From assembly GCA_963691655.1 (NCBI GenBank), contig OY829328.1, positions 83,766,400 to 83,830,399 on the forward strand: DNA of 64,000 nt, written 5' to 3'. The notes under the pieces are model-generated. The model was not told the origin of the DNA and did not search any database. It saw nothing but the letters and a program-made list of their open reading frames with translations. Shown piece after piece: positions 45,191 to 56,721 of this stretch. This DNA is from Toxonevra muliebris. Lineage: Eukaryota > Arthropoda > Insecta > Diptera > Pallopteridae. The stretch's first letter is position 1. Every line of letters begins with the position of its first letter. Both the position numbers and the translations under genes were made by a program.

Positions 45191-45768
45191 CTGCCTCCAA
45201 TTTACACTCAAAATTCAGGTGTTCTCATAAAACCAATGAGTGGTTGAAATTACTTTTTTCTCTTTGCAGTTGGCTTTGTTTAATGAGAGGGAGAAGTTTT
45301 GTGTTTTATTTTTTTAAATTTTTTTTTTTTCGTGCCTGCAATATGAGCTGATATTTTCATTATTTAGCAGAATTTACATCGCAAAGCCGGTGTGCTTTTA
45401 TGTATGGCACAGATTATAAAATTCAAATCCCCAATTGTGACGCGAAAAAAAAACATTTTTCAAGCATTTTTCCCAAGGTAAACTATTAAAGTTTTTTATA
45501 AAAACTATTTATTATCTAAAAGTACATGTATTGAACTTAACTTTAACCAATTTCAATTCAAAAATATTTAATATTTATTTCTGAAAAAAATCTTTTGCGG
45601 TGACCAATATTTTGCATATCTAGATCATTTGAAATCCAAAAATGAAATGGATTTACTTTATTAAAAAGTGAGATCGAAAAAATCTTAACATATATTGGGA
45701 GTATGAATGTATAAACTCGTATTTTTTTTCGTAATTTGGACATCTATTGTGAAAAAGTGATTATAAAT

Positions 45769-46799
45769 TTATTCTTTAAAGTATTGTCCATCGTTAGCCA
45801 CAACCTTTTCCCATCTTTCTGGTAGCATACGGATTCCACGTCGAAAGAACTCCTCATCTTTTGAGGCTATCCACGAATCGACCCATTTTTTGAGTTCTTT
45901 GAAAGAACGGAAGTGCTGTTCAGCCAGGCCATGTGTCATCGATCGGAACAAGTGGTAATCAGAAGGAGCAATGTCTGGAGAATACGGCGGGTGGGGTAGC
46001 ACTTCCCATTTCAGCGTTTCCAAGTATGTTTTTACTTGCCTTGCAACATGCGGCCGAGCATTGTCGTGCTGAAGAATAACTTCGTCGTGTCTATTTTCAT
46101 ATTCTGGCCTCTTATCCTTTAATGCTCGGCTCAAACGCATCAATTGTAGTCGGTAGTGATCGATTCATTCGGTTTCAACAGCTCATAATACACGACACCT
46201 TTCATATCCCACCAAATAAACAGCATGAGCTTGGATCCATGGATGTTCGGCTTTGCCGTTGATGTTGATGCATGTCCGGGCGGTCCCCATGATTTTTTAC
46301 GCTTTGGGTTATCGTAACGTATCCACTTTTCATCGCCAGTCACAATACGATGCAGAAAACTCTTTCTTTTCTGTCGTTCAATCAGCAGTTCACATGTGAA
46401 AAATCGTCGTTCGATGTCTCTCGGCTTCAACTCGTACGGCACCCAATTTCCTTGCTTTTGAATCATTCCCAATGCTTTTAATCGTTTAGAAATGGTTGAT
46501 TGATCAACTCCTAAAGATTCTGCAAGTTCTTGTTGCGTTTGACATGAATCTTCTTCGAGTAATGCCTTCAATTCTTCATCTTCGAACTTTTTCGGGCCGC
46601 CTGAATGTTCCCTGTCTTCAACATCAAAATCACCGCTTTTGAAACGGGCATACCACACCTGACACATTTTAACGTCTATAGAACAGTCAGGATAAGCTTC
46701 AGTGAGTAAACGATGTGCTTCAGTTGCGTTTTTCTTTAAATGTAAGAAGCAAATTAAAACTTCCCGCAAATGTTGTTTTGTTGGCACGAAATTCGACAT
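45769..46799 (-). pseudogene. mariner transposase, nearly intact, one frameshift
   Basis: Starts ATG at 46799 (MSNFVPTKQHLREVLICFLH), the conserved N-terminus of full-length mariners. HTH1 then RFKSGDFDVEDREHSG.PKK, HTH2 SLGVDQSTISKRLKALGMIQ, WVPYELKPRDIERR, catalytic HRIVTGDEKWI (Asp 1), KPNIHGSKLMLFIWWDMKGV, a frameshift near 46140, then ILQHDNARPHVA (Asp 2), LPHPPYSPDIAPSDYHLFRS (Asp 3, DD34D spacing), and the end IRMLPERWEKVVANDGQYFK. Total about 345 residues, the family's usual length. The lesion is a small deletion between ESIT and the YRLQLMRL segment. No other stop is seen. Inverted terminal repeats could not be paired. Youngest transposase in the window. Confidence 0.9.
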
Positions 46800-47280
46800 T
46801 TTCAGCTATAGTAAAACACTTTTGTAAAATTATGAAAATTATTTGACAGATCAATTCTTATAGTATTTTTGGCGCTCTTCGATTTTAATTTCCGAGCCCT
46901 ACTTTTGGAGATTTTCGCAAACGTGTTCCATTCGATGTATGAAAAACCCAAATCATCATATTCGAAATTCTAGGTTTTAATGCAGTGTGATTTTTTGTCC
47001 TCTCCGTCGATTATAAAATTCGGAAAAACTTCTACAACGACACAATGACTTTAAGTTAGCTTTGTACTCAAAATAATGTGGCTGAGAAAATTCGCGCATG
47101 CCATCTATAATAAAATTTTCTTATTTTTTGGTGTGATAGAGAAAACTTGAGGAGAAGATCCAAATCAGCGTCCTTATGCTACCCTTAAAAATCTATTCAT
47201 TCGCCATTTGAATTTTACTATTGCACTGTGTAGTTCTAACACCACTAATTGGTAAAAACTAGAAAGGACTTCATATAGAT
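46800..47280. other. mariner 5' flank and gene-free stretch
   Basis: 46800-46915 may be mariner 5' untranslated region, but no terminal repeat matching the 3' side (ATTGGGAGTATGAATG near 45693) was found. The rest is unassigned. Confidence 0.35.
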
Positions 47281-47284
47281 AGTG

Positions 47285-47575
47285 TAAGGACTCAGTGGCC
47301 TTAGGTTTGATTCCCACCCCAGACTGGGAAAATTTAATATGCAAACTTTTGTGCTGAATTCGGATCGGGATGCAGAAACATGTCAGGATTTCAAGAAATC
47401 TTAATTCAAAAATGCGAGAAAGACAGACTGACTTCGGCCATGTCGTTTTCGGAACTTCCTGAAGTGAAAAGAAAATTCTTCTTTTCGTTTGTCGAGCTAA
47501 TGATAAGGACCGATTCGATTGTTCAGAACCCATTAAATTATCCTCATAGATAATAAACAATAAGAATAAAAAAAT
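47285..47575 (+). mobile_element. Possible SINE
   Basis: Box B-like GGTTTGATTCCCACCC at 47306-47321, a body with GAATTCGGATCGGGATGCAG and TGACTTCGGCCATGTCG, and an A/T-rich tail (AATAAACAATAAGAATAAA). The box A region is poor. The body's ACTTCGGC segment recalls the SINE at 50555-50850. Confidence 0.4.
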
Positions 47576-47579
47576 ATTT

Positions 47580-50550
47580 AAATTTTAAAGTAAATTGATT
47601 AAAAACTTTTTCAAAAAAAAAAAGAAAAAAAAAATGTACCCGGAATGAAAGCTGAAAGCCTACATTCATTTATTTGCTTAACTTAATTTTTCATTTTATA
47701 GTCATGTGCTTATTTCATATGTAAATATTGACTTGAATGCACGGGGTTTGAGAAAAACGTGGGGTGGGTGGTGAAAGAGGGTACTATATCAACGTGAAAG
47801 TTTTGCGGCACGTTGATGTGCATAAACACACGTATGTAAGTACGAAGGGCTTCTTTTTTTTTTGGGAATATCTTCTGTTGACTTTTTTTTTATGCTGACC
47901 ACGTTGAAGCAATTAATTGGAAAAAAATGTTGTTCAAACAAAAATGAGAACTTCATTGTCTCGTTTTTTTAATGTTCTGTTTTGATTTTTTATTTCAGGG
48001 TTTTATTTTTGTGAAAAGGAAATGAAGGCGATTTACAAATGAAAGCCTTAATTTCGCTTTTCACCGCTTGCCAACGCCTAAAAGATAAATGGTTTATTGA
48101 CTATTAGCTTAACCTGAATTGAGATTTCTATGGTAGAGCATAAAACGTTATGGCATATGGTAATGTTGACTTTTAGAAAAAGGATTTTTCGGCGTTAATG
48201 TTGATAGAGATTTATGTGTGAATTTGTTATGGATGTAGACCACTCATAAGTGGAAATTTAACGAAATGAAGCGGGAAACTGAACTGACAACCCGTAAAGG
48301 CTTCCTGTTGCATGACTGAGGTGCAGTTCAAAAATAATTTCATTGTTTGTAAAGGCGGATTTTGCAATCTCTTTGGGTTTTTTTATATGAAGTTTCTGAG
48401 TAAAAACATTTTATAAATAAACTATAATGAGTCCCTTCTGCACTCGTCACATAATATGATAACATACTTTACGCATTGTTGTTTATTTCGTTATAAAAGT
48501 TTTCGTTTCTATGTTCCCAAGAAGATGTGCAACCATAAGTTTTTGAAATTTTGAATTTTTCTGTTTTCAGTGAATTCTCTTTGCTTTTTGCACATCTACA
48601 TCACCTAATGTTGATATTATTTTACAATTTCAGTAAGGAAAGAATAAACTATAAACTAAAATAAACTATGCAATAAAACAATACAATAAATAAAAACAAT
48701 TTTTCATTGTAAATATCTTCCGCAACCGTTTTTAATATAGAAATTATGTGTTGCATACTTTTGGGCCTAAAGTAAAATATGTAATAAAACACAAACTTAT
48801 AAACTCACACATACTATGAAACGACAGCGATGTGACATTTGATTTTAATTTCTACCAATTCACTCCACTACAAATTTTCCTTCAGCCCAGAGTAAACTCG
48901 CGCGGTGAATTTGCCTTAAGCCTAAACTTTACCCTGAGCTCTTGAGAGCGATTGTAGCTGACTTAACTTTCACAGTATCACAGGAAAAATATTAAAAACC
49001 ACCATCAAACAGTTACTTCAGTTAGATTTCCATACATTTTTTTAGATTTGTATAATTTCTCTCTCTCTCTCTCTCTCTCTCTAACTTTCTCTCTCTAAAA
49101 TGCCAAATGCCACTTTAGCTGGCATGTTATTTTATATAACTTGCATAACTAGTGCTATAAAATGCATAACCCCAAAAAAACCTTAATTTATCTTTTGTAA
49201 ACTCCCTCAAAAATAAGAAAACACTTATACTAACTTCAACTATTTAAACTACATTAATTCATGCATACATAGTTCAGTAATCGAGGCTACTTGCTGCATG
49301 CATTTATTGTAACATTAAATGCAACCAAAAATTCCAGAAGAAAATAAACAAAACAAACTTTGCTAAGTCCACTTAATGATCACCACGGATTCCTGGTAGA
49401 ATTTTCTCAACTTTAAATACGAAATACGTGTACAACCAAACAATTTATTGTATCGACTGTGAAAAACGCCAACCATTTTCTGATTCAAACTCCCCTTATT
49501 CCTTCTACCTACTCCTTCAACTTCATTCTTTCATCATCGTTTTCTTCTTCTTCTTCTGCTGCTACTGCTTCAGCAACAATTACAATTACTTTTCTTGTTG
49601 TTTTGTGTGAGTGCAAAAAGTTTTTCGCAGCAACATAACCTCACTTTACACAACTGTCAACTGTCATTTAGCGCTAATAGTGGCTATTTAGCGTTTAACA
49701 TTTCTTTTCTATGAGGTTTTTCTTTTCATGCTTCCCTTTTTCTATTTTTTTTTTTTTTTTGTATCACTTTGCTTTGTTCTCTTCTCCTCTCTCATCATTA
49801 CACATTCAAGTGACAAAATATTATCAAATATGGCGGCGTTGGCTAACATTATATGAGCATGTTTAAATATTATTCCAAATAGCGCGCTCAAAAAAAAGTT
49901 TTTGAAAAAAATTAAAATAAACTTTTCTAATTAAGTGACGACAGAGTGTGTTGGCGGCGAAGAAATGCAGGCAGTGCTGCTTAAAGCCATAAACCGTTAT
50001 GCTTTTAATGACCCTCGCAATACACAGGGAAAGAGATACTTTCATGTAGTATGTAATGGCGTCGAAAGAGAGTGGGAGAAAATAAGAAGAACCAGCCGAG
50101 TGTGGGGAAGTGTTATTGTGAATGAAGGGAGAGGATACAGAAAATTTTATGGAGAGAGGATGCTGTAACGGAAATATTATTAGTTGTGAAATTGTCATTA
50201 GGCAAAAAATAATTTTTTTCCCCTCACACAAAATTTCTGTGCCTGCGTTCAGACACTAATTGCAGTTTGTAAGTCAGTTTTATTTTTATTGCAAGATATA
50301 CGAGTAGCTACGCGTATTATTAGTTATTACCACTTATTTTTAACTAAGCAAGTAAGTATTGGGTCGATGATCTATTTATATCAGTGGCGGGTAAACGTGC
50401 ACTTTAGTTCAAAAAGAATTTTAAGCTCTTTAATACGTATACGATTGACGTGGTTGTACAAAGCTGTTTCTTTTTTTCCTTTAAATTTCAGTGTAAAAGC
50501 TTTTTGAAGGGAGCAGAATGGCCGTCAGTATTTATATTTTTAATATATTA
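47580..50550. other. Gene-free AT-rich stretch
   Basis: (CT)n at 49059-49081 continuing to 49097, poly-T runs, a GTCCC-rich element-end word at 48422-48450. Open frames lack motifs. Nothing else recognised. Confidence 0.5.
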
Positions 50551-50554
50551 GGAT

Positions 50555-50850
50555 TGTGGTTATCGTGGCTTAGTGGTTAGTGTGTTTGACTGATACGCAA
50601 GGTGCCAGAGTTCACGACTCGGAAAGGTTACACATCAATATTGAAAAATGGTTTTACACAACACAACCTTCAAGAGAACAAATTACTAAGAATGCTGTTC
50701 ACTTCGGCATTCGGATCTGGCATAAAATTGGAGCTCCCTTTCAATCAAGCACAAATATAAATCGGATAACATGAATGGACACGAAAACTCGAGCTAAGTT
50801 CTTGGGCTGTTTGTGCAATAAAATCATAATAAGAAGAAGAAGAAATGAAC
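50555..50850 (+). mobile_element. tRNA-derived SINE (family D)
   Basis: Head TATCGTGGCTTAGTGGTTAG (box A) and GAGTTCACGACTC (box B-like), a ~200-bp body (TTCACTTCGGCATTCGGATC; GCATAAAATTGGAGCTCCC), then the tail AAAATCATAATAAGAAGAAG. Head-body-tail order is that of a SINE; no target-site duplication identified. Confidence 0.6.
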
Positions 50851-51008
50851 AGCGAGTGAGTCAGGTAAGTCGATCCAAAAATGCTTAACTGTTATTGTTC
50901 TTTGCCTCAAGGCATATGAAATCCCTCTTCGTTGTTGTTGCATAGAAATGTGAGCTTAGAGCGAAAAAAGAAGAGAAAGATCGCCATGTACATCACCATG
51001 TACACCCG

Positions 51009-51330
51009 CCTCCACGAAAAATAATTCATTGCATAAAAAATAAATTTTTTTTTGCTGTCTTCCGTACAAAATACAAAAATTGTTTGTGCTTTTTCAATTT
51101 TATATGGGAAAAACAACAACAAATGTTTGGGAAGACGGGGCATAAAGGAGGATTGCCCACTCTCTTTTCGATTTTTTTTTATATATGAAGTTATCGCTCT
51201 CTTTCAAAATGAGAGAATGAAATCTGTTGAAGCGAATTCACCGACCGAGTGGTGTCTCTGTTTTCGTTTTTTTTATATGAAGTTTTTACGCTCTCAATTA
51301 AAGAGAGCGAATTCGCTGTAACTGGTTTCG
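51009..51330. repeat. Half-copies of two local MITE families
   Basis: 51009-51125 resembles the foldback at 44988-45190 (AATAATTCATTGCATAAAA). 51157-51320 holds two tandem versions of the right half of the palindromic MITE at 27484-27745 (TCTCTTTTC.TTTTTTTTATAT, then CGCTCTC...GAGAGCGAATTCGC). Confidence 0.55.
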
Positions 51331-53320
51331 TGGTTATGTTCTTGGTATATAAAAAAGATGTGAGCATAGGGCGAAAAGAAAAAAGAGAGAGAAATACATG
51401 AGTATAAACTGAGATATTCACACATAAAAAATTCAACTAGATAAAAATCAAAAATTTCTTCATAACTTTTGGGTGAATATTTTAAAAAATCTGTGCTTTG
51501 TTTCAAAATGCTTTACTCATTGTAAGATGCAACATTTAATCCTGAATGGCAACAGAATGAGTTAAATTGATCTCTAAGTTTCTTTACAATTTAATTTTGA
51601 GTTTGTAAAACCAAAAAAAAAAGAAGAAATACCTACTTAATAAACCTTATATTACAATAAACATTTCAACAACAGAGAGTAACCACAATTGCGCAGAGTA
51701 ATATGTATGCACTCAAAAGTTCATTGTTTGAATGCGGTAGAAAAACAAAAAATAATAAAATATGGTATTTTCAATATTATTCAATAAAATTCACATGCAG
51801 TAAAAGTTTAAAAATAAAAATAAAAAAGAAACAGAAACAAACGACGGACTACCTACCCAAAAATAAATAAATAAAAATAAATCAAAAATGAGCAGCAAGT
51901 AACCAAACAAATAGTGCCAGTTTCAGTTGTAGTACCACTGTTGTCTGTCTGTCTAGAAGATGTTTCATTTGGGAAAAGAGTAGGAAAAAGTACATGGTAT
52001 CGTGTATGCATATGAAAGAGTTGAGCAGAGTTGCACATTTATTTTGTATAAAATATGATATTTGCAGATTTGCAATACTAGTTTTTTTTTGTATTTGTTT
52101 TGGTTAAATTAAAATACGAGAAACAGGCGGCAAGAGGATGAGAAAGCAACAACAGCAACCGTTTTATAAAATTCGAAAATGTTGTAAGTTGATGTTGTAT
52201 ACATACAGACACACTCGTATGTAAAGTACTATTTTTTAAAGTACTAAAATAGTATGCAGTGGAAGCAGTAGTAGTTGATAGTTGAATTGAAAGACAAGAG
52301 TGGCACAGAAACTTTTATGTATGTATTTTTTTTTTTTTTTGCGGTTTGCAATTGCATATTTGTATTTGTTTTTACATATCGATACTTTTTGGTTTATTTT
52401 GTTATTGGGCTACTGTCTGATTTCTTGATGTCTTTTCTGTATTTTTTTTAATTTTGTTTTTTTTTTTTTTTTGCGATTTTTATAAAATGTGTATAGTATA
52501 TGTGTGGCTACTATTACTTGTTCTAGTAGTAATAGTTTTCAGCTACTTTACTATTTTTTTACTGTTTCAAATACAGCCCTGTTTTCGGTTTTTTTTTTGT
52601 TTGGTTTTGGTTGTTGTTTTTGTTTTTTATTGGCTACTACGATTTGTTGCGGTTCGTTGCATACTTTTTTCGGCGAATTTATTTATGTGTATGTGCAAGT
52701 ACTGAAAAAAATTGAAGAGAGAAGAGCTGGAATGAGAAGAGTGTAAAGAGAGACATTGGTATGAAAGAAATTGAAAATTGCTTTAACATTTGCCTGTTAT
52801 TGTTGTTGTTGTTGTTGCTAGAATTGAAGTAGTTTTTCGCTATTACACAAACAATTGCAACAATTGGTGCTGTCGATTTGCAATTTTTACTTCTGTTGTT
52901 TTTGGTTTCTGCATATTTTTCGTGTATAGCGTTCAAAATCAATTTTAACGGTAGCCCCCGAAAAAAAATGTACCAAAACTTTAATCATTATTTATGGGGG
53001 CATATGGAAACAGGTTCAACTTATTTGATTAATTTTTTTACTGTGGGTGTGTGCTGGTAATTTATGTGATGTGTTTGTGTGTGCGTGTACAAATTTTAAT
53101 AAGTTTTTGAGTTTATTGTTGAACAAAAAAAAAAAAAAATATAAAATAAATATTTAAAATATTTATTCATACAAATAGTGAATAAATAGTTATTTAATTT
53201 TAGAGTTAGTATTTGAACACTCATGCACTGAAAATTCTTGATCTTTTCGCTTGTCCAAGAGTAAAATATCAAGTGTTCCGCTCGTGCAAGTTGAACACAG
53301 TGTCCAAATACGAATGCTGC
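51331..53320. other. Gene-free AT-rich stretch
   Basis: Poly-T tracts at 52328-52340 and 52458-52471, (GTT)n near 52800-52817. Open frames are low-complexity. Nothing recognised. Confidence 0.5.
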
Positions 53321-53329
53321 ACAGATATT

Positions 53330-55500
53330 AAACAGATTCATGAACATACGTCCCATGGCACTGCTTATAGAACTGTAGTGATGAAGCTGAAAGCTTAAAG
53401 ATCACCACAAATAACATACCCTGTAATGCTGGATAACATTATAAAGACGTTATTTCCACAGCGGCAAGTAATCTTCACATATGATGACGGTAACGCGAAT
53501 AGTGAAGAAATCGCACCAGTTACCGAAGAAGAGGTGCTCAAAGCATATAAGAAAGTGAAAGGCGACAAAAAAGCGCTAGGATTCGACGATATTCTTAATA
53601 AAGCTTTGAAAACGGCAGTCTACAGAAGACGGGAAATCTCCGTCGAAGTAATCCAGAAATGTTCAGAAAAAGGAATATTTCCAGATGGGTAGAAGCTACA
53701 GCGATTAGTTCTGCTACCGAAAGGAAATAAGCCGATGGGAGATCCATCGTCATATCGGCCAATCTATCTGCTTGATACAATGGGCAAAATACTGGAGCGT
53801 GTTATCTACAACAGGTTACTACCCTTCGCGGAAGAGAATGGAACACTGCAAAATTGTCAATTCGGGTTTCGGAAAGCTACTAAAATGGTGGAAGAGATCG
53901 CAGCGGAAGCAATAGAAGGGTCTAAACAATATTGTGCAGTGGTTACACTAGATGTAAAAAACGCATTTAACTCTGCCAACTGGATGCACATAAAAGGCTG
54001 ACTGACAAGAATGAAAGCACCAAATATATATACGTAGAATAATCGACAGTTACTTCAAAAACAGAAAGCTAGCTGAAGTATGAAAGCAACGATATTGCGA
54101 TAGTTACAGCGGCAAAACATATACAGGAAAACGGGACGGTTACTAATGAAGCGGCCACAATAAACCAATGACTAAGATCGGCTGATGTTAAATCAGCTGC
54201 ACAAAAAACGGAGGCGGCACTAATTAGTAGTCGAAAGGTTGTCGAGTATGCGAATGTACAACTATGCAATCAAATAATCAAATCGAACTCGTCAATTAAA
54301 TATCTCAGGGTAATGATAGACAACCGACTGAAGTTCAGGGCTCACTTGGACTATGTTAAAGAAAAAGCGTTTAGTATACAGGCAGTGGTGTCTAGCATAA
54401 TGCCGAACATAGGTGGATCAAGATATGGTCGAAAGGTGTTACTGTCTAGAGTAGTAAAGTTAGTCTTGCTTTACGCTGTCCCAATCTGGGTTGGAGCTTT
54501 GGTAACAAAGGGGTGCTGAAACTGAAGAAACTGTCACGTGTATACAGACTGAGTGACCTAAGAACAATAAGTGGTTTTCTCCGGCCAATTTCAGAAGACG
54601 CGGCATGCGTCGTAGCTGGTATGATTATTTTATTATTATTACTTCCATAACATACTGAATCAAAATACAAATTAAATAAATTAACTAATATACGCAATTC
54701 ACTTGTCGCTTTTAAGAAGAGCATAAGGCAGAAACAAGGTCTCTCCATTGCAGTCTGTCTTGGGCCATTCTTCTGATTTCGCGCCATGAACCAAATTGTT
54801 GATGTTCCGCATGCACCGATCTTATCCACGTCATCCGCGGATAACCGGGTCTACGAGATCCCTTAGGATTCCATTCAAAGACCTTTTTTGCATATTCGGT
54901 GTCTTCTCTGCGAAGCGTGTGTCCAATCCCGCGCCATTTCCTTTTCTTGATTTCTGGTTCGATTGGATCGCTAGCAGTCATAGCCAGGAGGTCAGTGTTT
55001 GATACAAGTCGAGGCAAGAGCTGGTATGATACCAATCGTTATACTAGCGGACGAAATGAAACGAGTCTATTGCAGAAGAAACGCAAATCAGCCGCAGCGA
55101 GATGTTCAAGGCATTGCGAACGAAGAAAAGCCAGCTTCATTAGCCATTTGGCAGGATAGATGGGAGAACTCATCGAAAGGCAGGTAGACGTATATACTTA
55201 TCCCAAAGATTGAAACATAGGAAAAAAAACATGGAGAGACAAATTACAAATAACTAAATAACCCAGTTTTTAATGAGTCACGGAGGGTACAGAAGGTATC
55301 TATATACATTTAAGCATTACGACTACTCACTTTGCCTTATCTGTAGAGACCAAGAAGAAGACGTAAAACACTCAATTTTTTACTGTCGGCATTTCAGCTC
55401 AACAAATATAAGTGGGTTTATCATTAACATGCAAAATGACCTATGGAGAATTGTATGTCTCAGGAGAGAAGACTTGATGAATACAGCATAAAGGCTAACC
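53330..55500 (+). pseudogene. R1-like non-LTR retrotransposon ORF2 relic (split)
   Basis: In order: HGTAYRTVVMKLKA, PVTEEEVLKAYKKVKGDKKA, LVLLPKGNKPMGDPSSYRPI and YLLDTMGKILERVIYNRLLP (RT fingers), QFGFRKATKM, CAVVTLDVKNAFNSANW (first catalytic Asp of the RT palm). The block with the YxDD motif is deleted; it resumes at LISSRKVVEYANVQ, SSIKYLRVMIDNRLKFRAHL and RYGRKVLLSRVVKLVLLYAV. It is interrupted at 54614-55030 by another LINE, then AGMIPIVILADEMKRVYCRR, WQDRWENSSKGR and SHGGYRRYLYTFKHYD..LCLIC.DQEEDVKHSIFYCRHF (C-terminal Cys-His knuckle). Word choice matches R1-clade LINEs. Stops and frameshifts throughout. Confidence 0.85.
54626..55018 (-). mobile_element. RTE-like LINE 3' fragment inserted in the R1-like relic
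   Basis: Minus strand: EIKKRKWRGIGHTLRREDTE, VFEWNPKGSRRPGYPRMTWI, SVHAEHQQFGSWREIRRMAQ and DRLQWRDLVSALCSS with a stop, then a tail AATAATAATAAAATA. Flanked by exact 12-bp direct repeats AGCTGGTATGAT at 54614-54625 and 55019-55030. 5'-truncated as LINE insertions often are. The ORF tail is intact, so it is younger than its host and than the relic at 39171-40297. Confidence 0.9.
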
Positions 55501-55769
55501 AGCTCTGCAAAGTGATACAAAACGACAATACCGCGGGGATAGCGGTTAACGAGCACAGGGTGGACTGATGTGCATTACTGAGCAGATCCAGTCAGTGTGG
55601 GAATCGTGCATGCCAATAGTACGAACTACTGGTTTCTATGAAGATTCCTCACCTCCAGGGCACATCGAAAAAAATGTCCAAGTACAGTACCTGGATGTTC
55701 CAATACGAGCCTGGGTATTCTTAAACATATACAGGTGCACAAAGTTTGAGTAAGTGATGTGTATGTATA

Positions 55770-55941
55770 TGCCAGACTCTTGCCTCTGGAGACCCGAGTT
55801 CGATTCTCGGCTTGGGTATGTTTCTTATCTATCATTCTTTCTCTTTTCCTTTTTCTTTCTTTCATAAATATGGGGCTTTAGTACAATAGATCTTATAGGT
55901 CACAGTGCTTGACCTTCGAGTCGTCCTTCCTTCAAATAACA
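55770..55941 (+). mobile_element. tRNA-derived SINE (family A), copy 2, 5'-truncated
   Basis: Starts within the tRNA-like head (GCCAGACTCTTGCCTCTGGA), has box B GAGTTCGATTC, body TATGTTTCTTATCTATC, TTTCTTTCTTTCATAAATAT and CGAGTCGTCCTTCCTTCAAA. Flanks ATGTGTATGTATA (55757-55769) and ATGTGTATGTACA (55942-55954) form a 13-bp target-site duplication with one mismatch. Confidence 0.85.
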
Positions 55942-56056
55942 ATGTGTATGTACAGGTGCGAGAAGATGAAAAATATTCAGTGCATGAGTGTTCAAAAAAC
56001 TAAGCACCCTGATGTTCTTGAACATGCACAGGTGAGAGAAGGTTAAGTGTGGTCAG

Positions 56057-56713
56057 CAGCGATGCCAACTTGCGGGGAATTCCCCGATTTGCGGGGAATT
56101 TTACTTGATGCGGTGAATCGGAGAATGAGCTGTTTTTTGCGGGGAACTTGAAGTCGTTCAGCTTTTAGTAATTAAAGTCTGTAGAATATTTTTTGTCAAA
56201 TTGTATGTAATGTAAAATGTTTAACTAATGAAATATTTCATATTTTGGGTCTTAAAATCTTCATCTTTTCTTAAGCAGGCCCTGCAATTTATTGGTTTGG
56301 AGAAGTCGATTTTTAAGTATATGTATTTTATATGTTAAAACCGATAGTCAAAACTTTGAACCCGTTTTTCTCAAAACAACATTTTTGCCATTTTTTATTT
56401 GAGTTAAAAGAAATCCCGTTGATGTCCAAAAGGGGGCTGAAGCTTATAAGTTTAAAAATTCCTTAGTCAGAAAGTACGTTTTTATTAATCTACTAGTCAC
56501 ATAGACATTTGTCAAGTTTTGAACCGAGGAAGTTCAGGGTTGCCTTAAAATAACACTCACTGAGGTCAATTTCGTTTTTGTAAAATATTTATATGGAAAG
56601 TGCGTGTAGCGCTGTTATAACATGAAATTATACCGGTGCGGGGAATTCGATCGAAAATCGGGGAATTTCTCGAGGGTTATCGAAGAGAGAGAAAAAATGA
56701 GTTGGCATCCCTG
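56057..56713. mobile_element. hAT-like non-autonomous element (657 bp)
   Basis: Termini CAGCGATGCCAACT and, inverted, CAGGGATGCCAACT. 8-bp direct repeats GTGGTCAG (56049-56056) and GTGGTTAG (56714-56721) with one mismatch. Subterminal GCGGGGAATTCCCCGATTT is repeated near both ends. No transposase. CAG...CTG ends with an 8-bp duplication are characteristic of hAT. Confidence 0.85.
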
Positions 56714-56721
56714 GTGGTTAG

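Noticed and set aside
47174..47560. 128-codon minus-strand open frame
   Set aside because: It lies over a SINE-like sequence and has no recognisable domain.
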